From: Alphaproteobacteria bacterium
GTDB lineage: Bacteria > Pseudomonadota > Alphaproteobacteria > CALKHQ01
Assembly (NCBI GenBank): GCA_041396705.1
Contig: JAWKYB010000004.1
Location: 1-64,000, forward strand
Length of the DNA: 64,000 bases
Direction of reading: 5' to 3'
In this document: piece by piece, positions 31,851-40,256 of the stretch
Numbering within the stretch: position 1 is the first letter of the stretch
Layout: each line of letters starts with the position of its first letter
Translations under genes and position numbers: made by a program
Notes under the pieces: model-generated
Told to the model about the DNA's origin: nothing
Database searches by the model: none
The model's input: the letters and a program-made list of their open reading frames with translations, nothing else

Positions 31851-32822
31851 GTGCGGAAGTGGCTTCTGGCGGCGGCTGTCGGTGCAGGTTCGACGATGGC
31901 GACGGGTGCGGCGGCGGAGGGACCGGCCGTCGTGACCAGCATCCTGCCGCTGCACGGCCTGGTCGCCGGCGTGATGAACGGCGTCGGCTCGCCGACCCTG
32001 CTGGTGGAGGATGGCGGCTCGCCGCATGGCTATGCCCTGCGCCCGTCGCAGGCGCGGACGCTGGCCGAGGCCGACGCCGTCTTCTGGATCGGCAGCGGCA
32101 TGGAGGGGTTCCTGACCGAGCCGCTGGCGGCACTGGCCGGCGACGCCGCCGTGCTGGCGATGACGGACGCGCCCGGCATCGTGCCGCTGCCGGTGCGCGA
32201 AGGCGGGCTGTGGGAGGCGCACGATCATGCCGCCGGTGAGGAAGACGGCGATGCGCATGGCGAAGGCGATCATGGCGATGCGGCGCACGACGAAGACGGC
32301 GAAGAACTGATCGACCACCACCTGTGGCTCGACCCCGACAATGCGATCGCGATGGTCGCGGCCGTCGCTGACACCCTCGGCGCGATCGACCCGGCCAATG
32401 CCGAGGCATACGCCGCCAACGCCGAAGCGCTGCAGTTGCGGATCGGCGCCCTCGACGCCGCACTCGCCGCGCGCTTCGCCTCCCTCCGCGACCGGCCCTA
32501 TGTGGTCTTCCACGACGCCTTCCAGTATCTTGAGGCGCATTACGGGCTCTCGCCGGTGGGCTCGGTGACGGTCAGCCCGGAGGCGCCGGTCAGTGCGGCG
32601 CGGCTGGCTGAGATCGAGGCGCGGATCCGCGCCACCGGCGCGGTCTGCGTGTTCGCCGAGCCGCAGTTCCGGCCGGCGCTGATCGAGACCATCGTCGCCG
32701 ACACCGGCGTGCGTGCCGGCACGCTCGACCCGCTGGGCGTGGCCGGCGGCGACGCGCAGGAGGATTATTTCGCGCTGATGAACGGACTGGCCGACAGTCT
32801 CGCCGGCTGCCTCGGCGGGTAG
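31851..32822 (+). CDS. znuA: zinc ABC transporter periplasmic binding protein ZnuA
   Basis: A 323-residue cluster A-I (metal-type) binding protein. The GTG at 31851 follows GGGGGATCGGCG. A signal peptide is present (MRKWLLAAAVGAGSTMATGAAA). Metal ligands are suggested by GSPHGYALRPSQ, the DHHLWLDPDN motif and VVFHDAFQYLEAHYGL. Between them, at about residues 125-150, is an Asp/Glu/His-rich loop (HDHAAGEEDGDAHGEGDHGD), the zinc-capturing loop typical of ZnuA. Transcribed divergently from zur-znuCB across a Zur-box-like site. Confidence 0.95.
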   Translation: MRKWLLAAAVGAGSTMATGAAAEGPAVVTSILPLHGLVAGVMNGVGSPTLLVEDGGSPHGYALRPSQARTLAEADAVFWIGSGMEGFLTEPLAALAGDAAVLAMTDAPGIVPLPVREGGLWEAHDHAAGEEDGDAHGEGDHGDAAHDEDGEELIDHHLWLDPDNAIAMVAAVADTLGAIDPANAEAYAANAEALQLRIGALDAALAARFASLRDRPYVVFHDAFQYLEAHYGLSPVGSVTVSPEAPVSAARLAEIEARIRATGAVCVFAEPQFRPALIETIVADTGVRAGTLDPLGVAGGDAQEDYFALMNGLADSLAGCLGG

Positions 32823-32823
32823 C

Positions 32824-33543
32824 TCAGGCGGGCACGGTCGGTGCGCCGAACACCGCCTCGAACGCCTCGCGCAGGGCAAGGTCGGCGTCGGTCATGGTCA
32901 CCGGCAGGCCGAGATCGACCAGCGAGGTGACGCCATAGGGCGACTCGGCACCGGCTTCGATGCCGCACGGGACGATGCCGCGGAAGTGGCTCAGGTCCGG
33001 GTCGACATTGAGCGCGATGCCGTGGAAGCTGACCCACTTGCGCACGCGCACGCCGATCGCCGCGACCTTGTCCTCGCGACCGCCGCCGCGGGCGACCCAG
33101 ATGCCGACACGGCCGTCGCGCCGCTCGCCGCGCAGGTTGAAGCGCGACAGCGCCTCGATCAGCCACTGCTCCAGGTCATGCACGAAGCAGCGGATGTCGC
33201 GGCCGCGCCGGTCGAGGTCGAGCATGACATAGGCCACCCGCTGGCCGGGGCCGTGATAGGTGTACTGGCCGCCACGGCCGGTCTGGTAGACCGGGAACCG
33301 GTCGGGCCATAGCAGGTCCTCGCGCCGGGCGCTGGTGCCGCCGGTGTAGAGCGCCGGGTGCTCGAGCAGCCAGACCAGCTCCGCCGCGGTGCCGGCGCGG
33401 ATCGCGGCGACCCGGGCCTCCATCGCGGCAAGCGCATCGGGATAGGCCACCGGCCGCTCCGCGATCCGCCATTCCACCGGCGCCGCGGGCCGGTCGCGAA
33501 GCCGGCAGATTTCCAGGGCTTGGCTTGCGCTGGTCAGCGCCAT
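32824..33543 (-). CDS. lipB: octanoyl-[acyl carrier protein]:protein N-octanoyltransferase
   Basis: A 239-residue enzyme that moves octanoate from ACP to lipoyl domains, the first step of lipoate synthesis. The signature TGRGGQYTYHGPGQ (residues about 88-101, His97), Lys159 in EDKVAAIG and Cys193 in GIVPCGI form the known catalytic set. Start ATG at 33543. It converges with znuA, one base apart. Confidence 0.95.
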   Translation of the reverse strand: MALTSASQALEICRLRDRPAAPVEWRIAERPVAYPDALAAMEARVAAIRAGTAAELVWLLEHPALYTGGTSARREDLLWPDRFPVYQTGRGGQYTYHGPGQRVAYVMLDLDRRGRDIRCFVHDLEQWLIEALSRFNLRGERRDGRVGIWVARGGGREDKVAAIGVRVRKWVSFHGIALNVDPDLSHFRGIVPCGIEAGAESPYGVTSLVDLGLPVTMTDADLALREAFEAVFGAPTVPA

Positions 33544-33586
33544 TTGCTATCTCCGCACGGCACATGGCGTGCGAACGGGCGCCTGG

Positions 33587-33673
33587 GCGGTCGTGGCGGA
33601 ATTGGTAGACGCGCAGCGTTGAGGTCGCTGTGGGGGAAACCCCGTGGAAGTTCGAGTCTTCTCGACCGCACCA
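33587..33673 (+). tRNA. tRNA-Leu (anticodon GAG)
   Basis: An 87-base class II tRNA with encoded CCA. The acceptor stem GCGGTCG (33587-33593) pairs with CGACCGC (33663-33669). The D-loop contains TTGGTAGAC. The anticodon stem CAGCG/CGCTG encloses TTGAGGT, with anticodon GAG at 33621-33623. A long variable arm (GGGG AAA CCCC core) and the TTCGAGTCT T-loop follow. It reads CUC and CUU leucine codons. Confidence 0.97.
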
Positions 33674-33696
33674 TCTGAACTAGCTTTGCTATGTCG

Positions 33697-33729
33697 GGCC
33701 CGTGGGCTTCACCACGGGCCTTGTTTTGT
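33697..33729 (+). terminator. intrinsic terminator after tRNA-Leu
   Basis: A perfect 9-base-pair stem, GGCCCGTGG (33697-33705) with CCACGGGCC (33712-33720), has a 6-base loop and is followed by TTGTTTTGT. It ends the tRNA transcript and shows that the in-frame ATG at 33702 cannot be the start of the next gene. Confidence 0.85.
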
Positions 33730-33755
33730 ACCAGGTTCGGACCCGAGGCAAGCCA

Positions 33756-35165
33756 ATGGCCGAAGCCGCGCGGCAAGACCCGATCCAGGCCCCGGAGACC
33801 GAAGAGGCTGAAGACCTCTATGGCCTGACCGACGAGGTCACCCGCGCGATCGTCGAGGCGATCGACACCAAGCGCTTCGACGAGGTCGCCCGCCTCACCG
33901 CCGAGCTGCATGCCGCCGACGTCGCCGACCTGATCGAGCGGCTGGGCGGCGAGCGGCGCGAACTGCTGATCAAGGCGATCGGCCCGTCGCTGCTGCCCGA
34001 GACCCTCAGCCACCTCGACTATCAGGTCCGCGAGGAACTGGTCGACCTGTTGCCGGCGTCGGAGATCGCGGCGGCGCTGGCCGAGCTCGACACCGACGAC
34101 GCGCTCGAGATCATCGAGGATCTCGACACCGCCCAGCAGCGCGAGGTGCTGGCCGAGCTGCCGGCGCCCGACCGCGCGCTGGTCGAGCAGGGCCTGACCT
34201 ATCCCGAGGAGTCGGCCGGCCGGCTGATGCAGCGCGCCTTCGTGATGGTGCCGCAGTTCTGGACCGTCGGCGAGACCATCGATCACCTGCGCGACAGCAA
34301 GGACGACGAGAGCCTGCCGGACGAGTTCTACGACCTGTTCGTCGTCGACCCGAAGATGCAGCTGGTCGGCGCGGTGGCGCTGAGCCGGATCATGCGCAGC
34401 CGGCGCAAGGTGAAAATCGCCGAGCTGATGAAGGAGGACATCAAGCGCATCCCGGTCGACATGGACCAGGAGGAGGTGGCGTTCCTGTTCCGCCAGTACG
34501 GTCTGGTCGACGCGCCGGTGATCGACGCCGACGGGCGTCTGCTGGGCATGATCACGGTGGACGACATCGTGCACGTGGTCGGCGAGGAGGCCGAGGAGGA
34601 CATGCTGAAGCTGGCCGGCGTGCAGGAGTCCGACGTGTTCTCCGCCGTGCTCAACACGACTCGGTCGCGCTTCACCTGGCTGTTCATCAACCTGCTGACC
34701 GCGATCGCGGCCTCGGTGGTGATCGGGCTGTTCGAGGATGCCATCGCCGCGGTGGTGGCGCTGGCCGTGCTGATGCCGATCGTCGCCTCGATGGGCGGCA
34801 ATGCCGGGACCCAGACCCTGACCGTGGCGGTGCGCGCGCTCGCCACCCGCGAGCTGTCGCCCTCCAACGCCTGGCGGGTAATCTTCAAGGAGGTGATGGT
34901 CGGGCTGATCAACGGGCTCAGCTTCGCGCTGATCATGGGCGCGATCGCATTCTTCTGGTTCTCGTCGTGGCAGATCGGCGCGGTGATCGGCGCAGCGATG
35001 GTGCTGAACCTGCTGGCCGCCGCCTTCTTCGGCGCGTTCATTCCGCTGGGGCTGGAACGGCTGGGCGTCGACCCGGCGGTCGCCTCGAGCGTGTTCCTGA
35101 CCACCGTCACCGACATCGTCGGGTTCCTGGCGTTCCTCGGCCTGGCCACGGTGTTCCTGCTGTGA
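33756..35165 (+). CDS. mgtE: magnesium transporter/channel MgtE
   Basis: A 469-residue magnesium-gated channel. The start is at 33756 (MAEAARQDPIQ), just after the tRNA terminator. Domains in order: a helical N domain (about 25-150, with repeated ALAELDTDDALEIIEDLD-type helices), tandem CBS domains (about 155-275, ending DDIVHVVGEEAEED), then five membrane helices from about 305. The pore signature MPIVASMGGNAGTQTLTV is present. Acidic residues in the N and CBS domains are the known magnesium sensors of the family. It overlaps the acetyltransferase gene by GTGA. Confidence 0.95.
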   Translation: MAEAARQDPIQAPETEEAEDLYGLTDEVTRAIVEAIDTKRFDEVARLTAELHAADVADLIERLGGERRELLIKAIGPSLLPETLSHLDYQVREELVDLLPASEIAAALAELDTDDALEIIEDLDTAQQREVLAELPAPDRALVEQGLTYPEESAGRLMQRAFVMVPQFWTVGETIDHLRDSKDDESLPDEFYDLFVVDPKMQLVGAVALSRIMRSRRKVKIAELMKEDIKRIPVDMDQEEVAFLFRQYGLVDAPVIDADGRLLGMITVDDIVHVVGEEAEEDMLKLAGVQESDVFSAVLNTTRSRFTWLFINLLTAIAASVVIGLFEDAIAAVVALAVLMPIVASMGGNAGTQTLTVAVRALATRELSPSNAWRVIFKEVMVGLINGLSFALIMGAIAFFWFSSWQIGAVIGAAMVLNLLAAAFFGAFIPLGLERLGVDPAVASSVFLTTVTDIVGFLAFLGLATVFLL

Positions 35166-35653
35166 GCGACGGCATCGTCATCCGCGACGGCCGCGACGCC
35201 GACAGCGACGCGGTGATCGCGCTGGTCGACCTGTGCTGGTCGGCCTATCCCGGCGTGATCCTCGACGTCGACCTGGAAGAGCCCGGCCTGCGCCACCCGG
35301 CCAGCCATTTCCGCGCCAAGGACGGCAGGTTCTGGACGGCCTGGCGCGGCGCGGCGCTGCACGGCATCGTCGGCTACGCCTTCGATCCCGCCACCGCCAC
35401 GGTCGAGCTGCACAAGCTCTACGTCCATCCGGACGCCCGCCGCGGCGGGCTCGGCCGGCGGCTGACCGCGCTGGTGGAGGCGGCGGCGCGCGACCGCGGC
35501 GCCGCCCGGATCGAGCTGTGGTCCGACACCCGCTTCGAGACCGCGCACCGGTTCTACCGCGGCCTCGGCTACACCCGGACCGGCCGCACCCGCGACCTGC
35601 ACGACCTGTCGAACACGACGGAGTTCCACTTCGAGAAGCGGCTGGGCCCGTAG
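35162..35653 (+). CDS. GNAT-family N-acetyltransferase
   Basis: A 163-residue GCN5-related acetyltransferase. The GTG at 35162 overlaps the mgtE stop; longer in-frame starts lie in mgtE. The acetyl-CoA site is in LHKLYVHPDARRGGLGRRLTALV (read in parts), the RxxGxG/A loop being RRGGLG. The C-terminal AHRFYRGLGYTRTGRTRDL is typical. The substrate is unknown. Confidence 0.85.
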   Translation: MSDGIVIRDGRDADSDAVIALVDLCWSAYPGVILDVDLEEPGLRHPASHFRAKDGRFWTAWRGAALHGIVGYAFDPATATVELHKLYVHPDARRGGLGRRLTALVEAAARDRGAARIELWSDTRFETAHRFYRGLGYTRTGRTRDLHDLSNTTEFHFEKRLGP

Positions 35654-35691
35654 CCGACCTCTCCACCCGCGAGCTTGTCCCACGCCGGTTG

Positions 35692-35888
35692 TGCCGGCAC
35701 CGCCATTGCCACCAGCCGCAAGCCGGCGCGGCGATCCAGGCTGGGCGCAGGTGCGGCTGTGCGGTTGCCCTGGATTGCCGCGGCGCTGCGCGCCTCGCAA
35801 CGACGGCGGGTGGGGCAGCGGGCGGCGCGAGGTCCTCGTTGTCCGCGCGGCAGGCCGGTAGCGCCATGCCCCTCCGTCATCGCGGGCC
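35692..35888. repeat. intergenic palindromic repeat element (inverted pair)
   Basis: GCGATCCAGG (35731-35740) and CCTGGATTGC (35769-35778) form a 9-of-10 inverted pair. The outward sequence on each arm resembles the same motif: TGGAT(T/C)GCCGCG, then a short GC hairpin, then CGCAA(T/C)GxCGG. A related CCTCCGTCATCGCGGG lies at 35871-35886. This resembles a short dispersed GC-rich repeat that, as I recall it, is common between alphaproteobacterial genes. No gene is seen in the 241-base gap. Confidence 0.45.
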
Positions 35889-35894
35889 GCCGGG

Positions 35895-37103
35895 TCAGAG
35901 TGCGCTGAGGTCCAGCGTGCAGTCCTGCCAGCTGCCGCCCTCGGCGTTGGATTTGACGGCGGCGGTGACGAACTTGATGCCGCGGGCGCCGTCCTCGACG
36001 GTCGGGAACGCGACGTGGCCGGCAGGCAGGGTGCGGCCGTCGCGGCGCGCGGCGATGGCGACGGCGAACTCGGCATAGAGATTGGCCCAGGCCTCGAACC
36101 AGCCCTCGGCATAGCCGCGGGGCAGGGTGACGTAGCGCTGGGTCGAATCCGCCATGCTGCCGCCGACACCGCGGGTGATGATCTGCTCGGCCTCGCCCAG
36201 GCGGGTGTAGCGCAGCTTCTCAGATTCGCTCTGCAGCCATTCCAGCCGGCCGTCGTCGCCATAGATGCGCAGGTGCAGCCCGCCGCGCTCGCCGGCCGCG
36301 ACCTGGGTTACGTTCAGCGTGCCGGGCACGCCGCCGGCGAAGCGCACGTGCATGAATGCGGTGTCCTCCATCGGCTTCGGCCGGCTGCAGGTGTGGAACT
36401 CGGCCCGCACCTGTTGCATCTCCAGGCCGCTGACGAAGGTGGACAGGTGCCACGCATGGGTGCCGATGTCGGCCGCGGTGCTGGCCGCGCCGGACTGGGC
36501 CGGGTCGATGCGCCAGGAAAACTGCTTGGTTTCCTCGGCGCCGGGGAAGGCAAGGAACTCGTCGAAATAGGCAACGTGGATCTGGCGGATGCGACCGACA
36601 GCGCCGGCGGCGACCATGTCGCGCATCTGGCGGACCATGGCGTTGGCGGCGAAGGCATGGGTGACGCCGAACACCACCCCGGCCTTGCGCACCCGGCGGA
36701 CGAGGTCGATGGCGTCGTCCAGCGTCGTGGTCAGCGGCTTGTCGCAGATGACGTCGTAACCGGCGTCGAGGAAGGTGCAGCACATCGCATGGTGCTTGTC
36801 GTTCGGGGTGACGACGCAGACCGCGTCGATGCCGTCCGGCCGCTGCTTCTCCTTCGCTGCCATCTCGCGATAGTCGGTGTAGATGCGATCCTCGGCCAGG
36901 TGCCAGGCCCGGCCGGATTCGACGGCCACCTCGGGCCGGGCCGACAATGCGCCGGCGACCACTTCCCAGCGGTTGGTGATGCGGGCACCGGTGGCCTGGA
37001 TCGTGCCGATCATGGCGCCCTTGCCGCCGCCGACGAAGCCGAGCCGCAGGCGCCGACCCCAGGTCTCGAAGCCGGCCTGGTTGGCGATGTTGTCGCCGCT
37101 CAT
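35895..37103 (-). CDS. Gfo/Idh/MocA-family oxidoreductase
   Basis: A 402-residue NAD(P)-dependent dehydrogenase-like protein, a family that acts mainly on sugars and inositols. The Rossmann motif is LGFVGGGKGAMIG (residues 21-33). VVTPNDKHH and CDKPLTTTLDDA (DKP at 121-123, in place of the usual EKP) follow, and the catalytic-helix motif GTHAWHLSTFVSG lies near 210. The C-terminal sheet domain includes the GYAEGWFEAWANLYAEF segment. It is third in a probable minus-strand operon after the BMP protein and the amidohydrolase. The substrate cannot be assigned. Confidence 0.9.
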   Translation of the reverse strand: MSGDNIANQAGFETWGRRLRLGFVGGGKGAMIGTIQATGARITNRWEVVAGALSARPEVAVESGRAWHLAEDRIYTDYREMAAKEKQRPDGIDAVCVVTPNDKHHAMCCTFLDAGYDVICDKPLTTTLDDAIDLVRRVRKAGVVFGVTHAFAANAMVRQMRDMVAAGAVGRIRQIHVAYFDEFLAFPGAEETKQFSWRIDPAQSGAASTAADIGTHAWHLSTFVSGLEMQQVRAEFHTCSRPKPMEDTAFMHVRFAGGVPGTLNVTQVAAGERGGLHLRIYGDDGRLEWLQSESEKLRYTRLGEAEQIITRGVGGSMADSTQRYVTLPRGYAEGWFEAWANLYAEFAVAIAARRDGRTLPAGHVAFPTVEDGARGIKFVTAAVKSNAEGGSWQDCTLDLSAL

Positions 37104-37195
37104 GGTTTCCCTCCCCGATGAGTATGGTTTCGTTCGTTCTAATCGTTTCGGACGCCGGTGGAAACGGGCCGACGGGGACGTCCCGGCCCCGGCCG

Positions 37196-38560
37196 TCAGC
37201 GCTGCCTGGCGAAACGGGGCGGCAGGACGATGCCGGCGCGCTGGCGGACGGCGTCGGCGCGCTCTGCGGCCTCGGCCAGGACGGCGGCCTCGTCGAAGGT
37301 GGCGATGGCGCCGTCCCGCAGCACCCAGCGCCCGTCGATCATCACCGAGCGGACATTGGCGGCGTGCATGGCGCTAACCAGCCCGGCGACCGGGTCGTGC
37401 AGCGGCAGCGTGCCGGCGCTGCGCGGGTCGATCAGCACGAGGTCGGCCTTCTTGCCGGCGGCGAGGCTGCCGATCTGGTCGTCCCAGGCCAATGCGCGGG
37501 CGCCGTTGACGGTCGCCATCTCCAGGATGGTCTCCGCCGGCATCACGGTCGGGTCGAGCCAGCGGCCCTTGTGGATCAGCCCGGCGAGCCACATCTCGTC
37601 GATCAGGTCCATGCGGTTGTTCGATGGGGCGCCGTCGGTGCCCAGCGTTACGCACAGGCCCTTGGCGACCATCTCCGGCACCGGGGCGAAGCCGAGCACG
37701 CGCATGGCCGCGGCCGGGTTGTGGCTGACCTTGACGTCGTGCAGCACGAACAAGTCGATGTCGCGCGGGGTCAGCCAGACCGTGTGCACCGCCAGCAGGT
37801 CGGGTCCGAGCGCGTCGAGCCGCGCCATGTGGGCGACCGGGGTCTCGCCGAAGCGGGCCTCGACGAAGCGGACCTCGTCGATCACCTCGGCCAGGTGCAT
37901 GTTGATGCCGGTGCCGTGCGCGCGCGCCAGTGCCACGGTGCCGCGCACCAGTTCGTCGGAACAGTTGAACAGGGTGCGCAGGCCGAACCAGTGGCGGATC
38001 CGGCCGTCGGCGGCGCCCTGCCAGCGCCGGTGCTGCTGCAACTGGCGGTCAAGGCATTCCCGGGTCGGCAGCACCCAGCGCTCGGGCAGGCCCTCGCCGG
38101 AATCCATCGTCGACTGGCACAGCACGGCGCGCAGGCCGGCCTGCTCGACGGCGCTGCCCATGGCGTCGACATGCTGGCCGCCGGCCTCGCAGAAGGTGGT
38201 GACGCCGGAGCGCACCAGCTCGGCCATGCACAGCAGCGACGAGATCAGCTGGTCGTCGTGGGTCAGGCTGCTCTCATAGGGCCAGATGCGGTCGTGCAGC
38301 CAGGTCAACAGGTCGACGTCGTCGCCCAGCCCGCGGCCGAGCTGCTGCGACAGGTGGACATGTGTGTTGACCAGGCCCGGGATCAGGATGTGGCCGGACG
38401 CGTCGATCCGCACGGCATCGGCGGCGGCAAGGCCGGGCTCGCCCGGCGCACCGACCGCCGCGATGCGGTCGCCGTCGACCAGCACCGTGCCCGGGTCGAG
38501 CACCCGGCGCCGGTCGTCCATCGTGACGACCAGCGCATTCTCGATCAGGGTACGGGCCAT
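37196..38560 (-). CDS. amidohydrolase/chlorohydrolase (TRZ/ATZ, SAH/MTA deaminase-like) family
   Basis: A 454-residue metal-dependent hydrolase with a composite beta-sandwich and TIM barrel. Metal ligands: PGLVNTHVHLSQ (His67, His69), NMHLAEVIDE, AVHTVWLTP and LGTDGAPSNNRMD. These residues match cytosine/adenosine deaminase-type members such as MtaD and SsnA. The C-terminal GSLAAGKKADLVLID is typical. The gene lies 6 bases after the BMP-type binding protein gene, which suggests deamination of an imported purine- or pyrimidine-like compound. That is inference, since the family is broad. Confidence 0.9.
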   Translation of the reverse strand: MARTLIENALVVTMDDRRRVLDPGTVLVDGDRIAAVGAPGEPGLAAADAVRIDASGHILIPGLVNTHVHLSQQLGRGLGDDVDLLTWLHDRIWPYESSLTHDDQLISSLLCMAELVRSGVTTFCEAGGQHVDAMGSAVEQAGLRAVLCQSTMDSGEGLPERWVLPTRECLDRQLQQHRRWQGAADGRIRHWFGLRTLFNCSDELVRGTVALARAHGTGINMHLAEVIDEVRFVEARFGETPVAHMARLDALGPDLLAVHTVWLTPRDIDLFVLHDVKVSHNPAAAMRVLGFAPVPEMVAKGLCVTLGTDGAPSNNRMDLIDEMWLAGLIHKGRWLDPTVMPAETILEMATVNGARALAWDDQIGSLAAGKKADLVLIDPRSAGTLPLHDPVAGLVSAMHAANVRSVMIDGRWVLRDGAIATFDEAAVLAEAAERADAVRQRAGIVLPPRFARQR

Positions 38561-38566
38561 GCCCGG

Positions 38567-39634
38567 CTAGTTCGGCAGCCGGTCGTCGACGCCCTCGACG
38601 TACCAGTCCATCCCCAGCAGCATGCCGTCATCGGCCACGGCGCCGGCCGCGATGCGGACGGTGCCGTCCTGGTCGGCCACCGGCCCGGCGAAGGGATGTG
38701 CGGTGCCGGCGGCGATCGCGGCGCGCCTGTCCTCGATCAGCGCGCGCGCGTCGTCGGGGACCCCGGCGTGCAGCGGGGCGAGCTCGATCATGCCGCGGTC
38801 GAAGCCGCCCCAGACGTTGGCCGACTGCCAGGTGCCGTCGATCACGGCACGGGCCGTTTCCTCGTAGAAGCCGGCCCAGTTGTAGACGACCGAGGTCAGG
38901 TGGGCGTCCGGGCCGTAGCTGGATCGGTCGGAGCCGACCGAGATCGACCAGACGCCGGCTTCCTGGGCCGCGATGGTCGGCGCCGGCGAGTCGGTGAACT
39001 GCGAGATCACGTCTGCGCCCTGGGCGATCAGTGCCTGGGCCGCCTCGGTTTCCTTGCCCGGGTCGTACCAGGACGAGATCCAGATCACCTTGACCGTCGC
39101 CTCGGGGTTGACCGAGCGCATGCCGAGGGTGAACGCGTTGATGCCGCGGATGACCTCGGGGATCGGGAAGGAGGCGATGAAGCCGGCGACGCCGCTCTGG
39201 CTGACGCTGCCCGCGGCGATGCCGGACAGGTAACGCGCCTCGTAGGCGCGGGCATGGTAGACGCCCATGTTGTCGAGCAGTGTGTAGCCGGTGGCGTGCT
39301 CGAACACCGCGTCGGGATAGCTCGCCGCCACCTCGGCCATCGGGTTCATGAACCCGAACGAGGTGGCGAACACGAGGCCGGCGCCGTTCTCGACCATCTG
39401 GCGCATGACACGGGCCGCGTCGCCCTCGGCCACGCTTTCCACGTAGCTGGTCTCCACCGCGTCGCCCAGCGCCGCCTCCAGCGCCAGCCGGCCCTGGTCG
39501 TGCTGGTAGGTCCATCCGCCGTCGCCGATCGGGCTGTTGTAGACGAAGCCGATCTTCAGCGGCTCGGCGAAGGCGGTGGTCGCGGTCGCGACCGCCGCGG
39601 CGGCCAGCCCGGCCGCCAGCGTCCTGTGCATCAT
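38567..39634 (-). CDS. BMP-family ABC transporter substrate-binding protein
   Basis: A 355-residue periplasmic protein of the BMP/PnrA/Med family, whose known members bind nucleosides and related purines. The start is at 39634 (MMHRTLAAGL) just after GGGGGAGAGG; the adjacent ATG at 39631 is equally possible. A Sec signal peptide ends near TTAFA, with no lipobox. Family motifs: IGFVYNSPIGDGGWTYQHDQG, NPMAEVAASYPDAVFEHATGY, YLSGIAAGSVSQSGVAGFIASFPIPEVIRGINAF (all read in parts). No permease or ATPase gene for it is present in the window. Confidence 0.92.
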   Translation of the reverse strand: MMHRTLAAGLAAAAVATATTAFAEPLKIGFVYNSPIGDGGWTYQHDQGRLALEAALGDAVETSYVESVAEGDAARVMRQMVENGAGLVFATSFGFMNPMAEVAASYPDAVFEHATGYTLLDNMGVYHARAYEARYLSGIAAGSVSQSGVAGFIASFPIPEVIRGINAFTLGMRSVNPEATVKVIWISSWYDPGKETEAAQALIAQGADVISQFTDSPAPTIAAQEAGVWSISVGSDRSSYGPDAHLTSVVYNWAGFYEETARAVIDGTWQSANVWGGFDRGMIELAPLHAGVPDDARALIEDRRAAIAAGTAHPFAGPVADQDGTVRIAAGAVADDGMLLGMDWYVEGVDDRLPN

Positions 39635-39712
39635 CCTCTCCCCCAGTTCCCTTGCGCGCCAGGCGAGCGGCACGCGCCAACCGATGCTAGCGGCGCCGAA
39701 AACCGCTGTCGA

Positions 39713-40144
39713 TCAGATCAGGCCAAGCGCGCGCAGTTCGCGCGCCATCTCCTCCGGCGGCGCTTCGCCGACCCAGTCGGCGGCATCGGGCGGGCGCCGG
39801 TCCGGCTTCAGATAGCGCCAGCCCTGGAACGGCCGCATCGGCCAGGCCTCGGTCGGGACATGGCGGTTCTCCAGGCCGATCAGGCACAGGGGCTGGCCGT
39901 CGTCGCGGGTGGTGCGCTCGAAGCCGGTGATCCGCTGCCGGCAGGCGATCGCCCCCTGGATCACCCAGTAGAGCGAACCGCCGGACGCGAGAATCTCGTC
40001 GGCCAGCTTCGGCGTGTTGCGGGTGCCGTGGAAGATGCGGAACGCGCCGCGGTCCGGCGAGGTCTCGGCCCAGCGGGCGGCGTGATAGGCCTTCAGGTCG
40101 GCAATGCCCTCGGCGCCGACGCACAGCTTGACGAGATCAACCAT
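39713..40144 (-). CDS. DUF1489-family protein
   Basis: A 143-residue cytoplasmic protein of unknown function, of a family found mainly in alphaproteobacteria. Recognised by the start VDLVKLCVGAEGIADLKAYHA, the central ASGGSLYWVIQGAIACRQRI and the C-terminal RPFQGWRYLKPDRRPPDA. No catalytic motif is evident. Its upstream region is unusually AT-rich (40160-40195) and probably holds its promoter. Confidence 0.88.
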   Translation of the reverse strand: MVDLVKLCVGAEGIADLKAYHAARWAETSPDRGAFRIFHGTRNTPKLADEILASGGSLYWVIQGAIACRQRITGFERTTRDDGQPLCLIGLENRHVPTEAWPMRPFQGWRYLKPDRRPPDAADWVGEAPPEEMARELRALGLI

Positions 40145-40164
40145 AAGATGAGATCAAGGCAATA

Positions 40165-40199
40165 GTGGTCTGTTTATGAACATTTTATTCGATGACCAC
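40165..40199. promoter_or_regulatory. AT-rich region with inverted repeat upstream of the DUF1489 gene
   Basis: GTGGTC (40165-40170) and GACCAC (40194-40199) flank a 23-base AT-rich stretch including TTTATGAACATTTTATTC. This is the most AT-rich sequence in the neighbourhood and lies directly upstream of the minus-strand gene starting at 40144. It is a plausible promoter or operator; no exact consensus was found. Confidence 0.35.
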
Positions 40200-40256
40200 C
40201 CGTTGGCTGTATCGTCGATGCGGAGGCTGCCGACGCTTCGGATCCGCATGCCGGTG

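Noticed and set aside
33702..33755. Earlier ATG for mgtE
   Set aside because: It lies inside the hairpin of the tRNA-Leu terminator. The ATG at 33756 gives the normal N-terminus.
37118..40165. Open frame of about 1,015 codons on plus opposite the oxidoreductase, amidohydrolase and BMP genes
   Set aside because: All three minus-strand proteins are clear family members. The plus frame has shadow-like composition and no domain.
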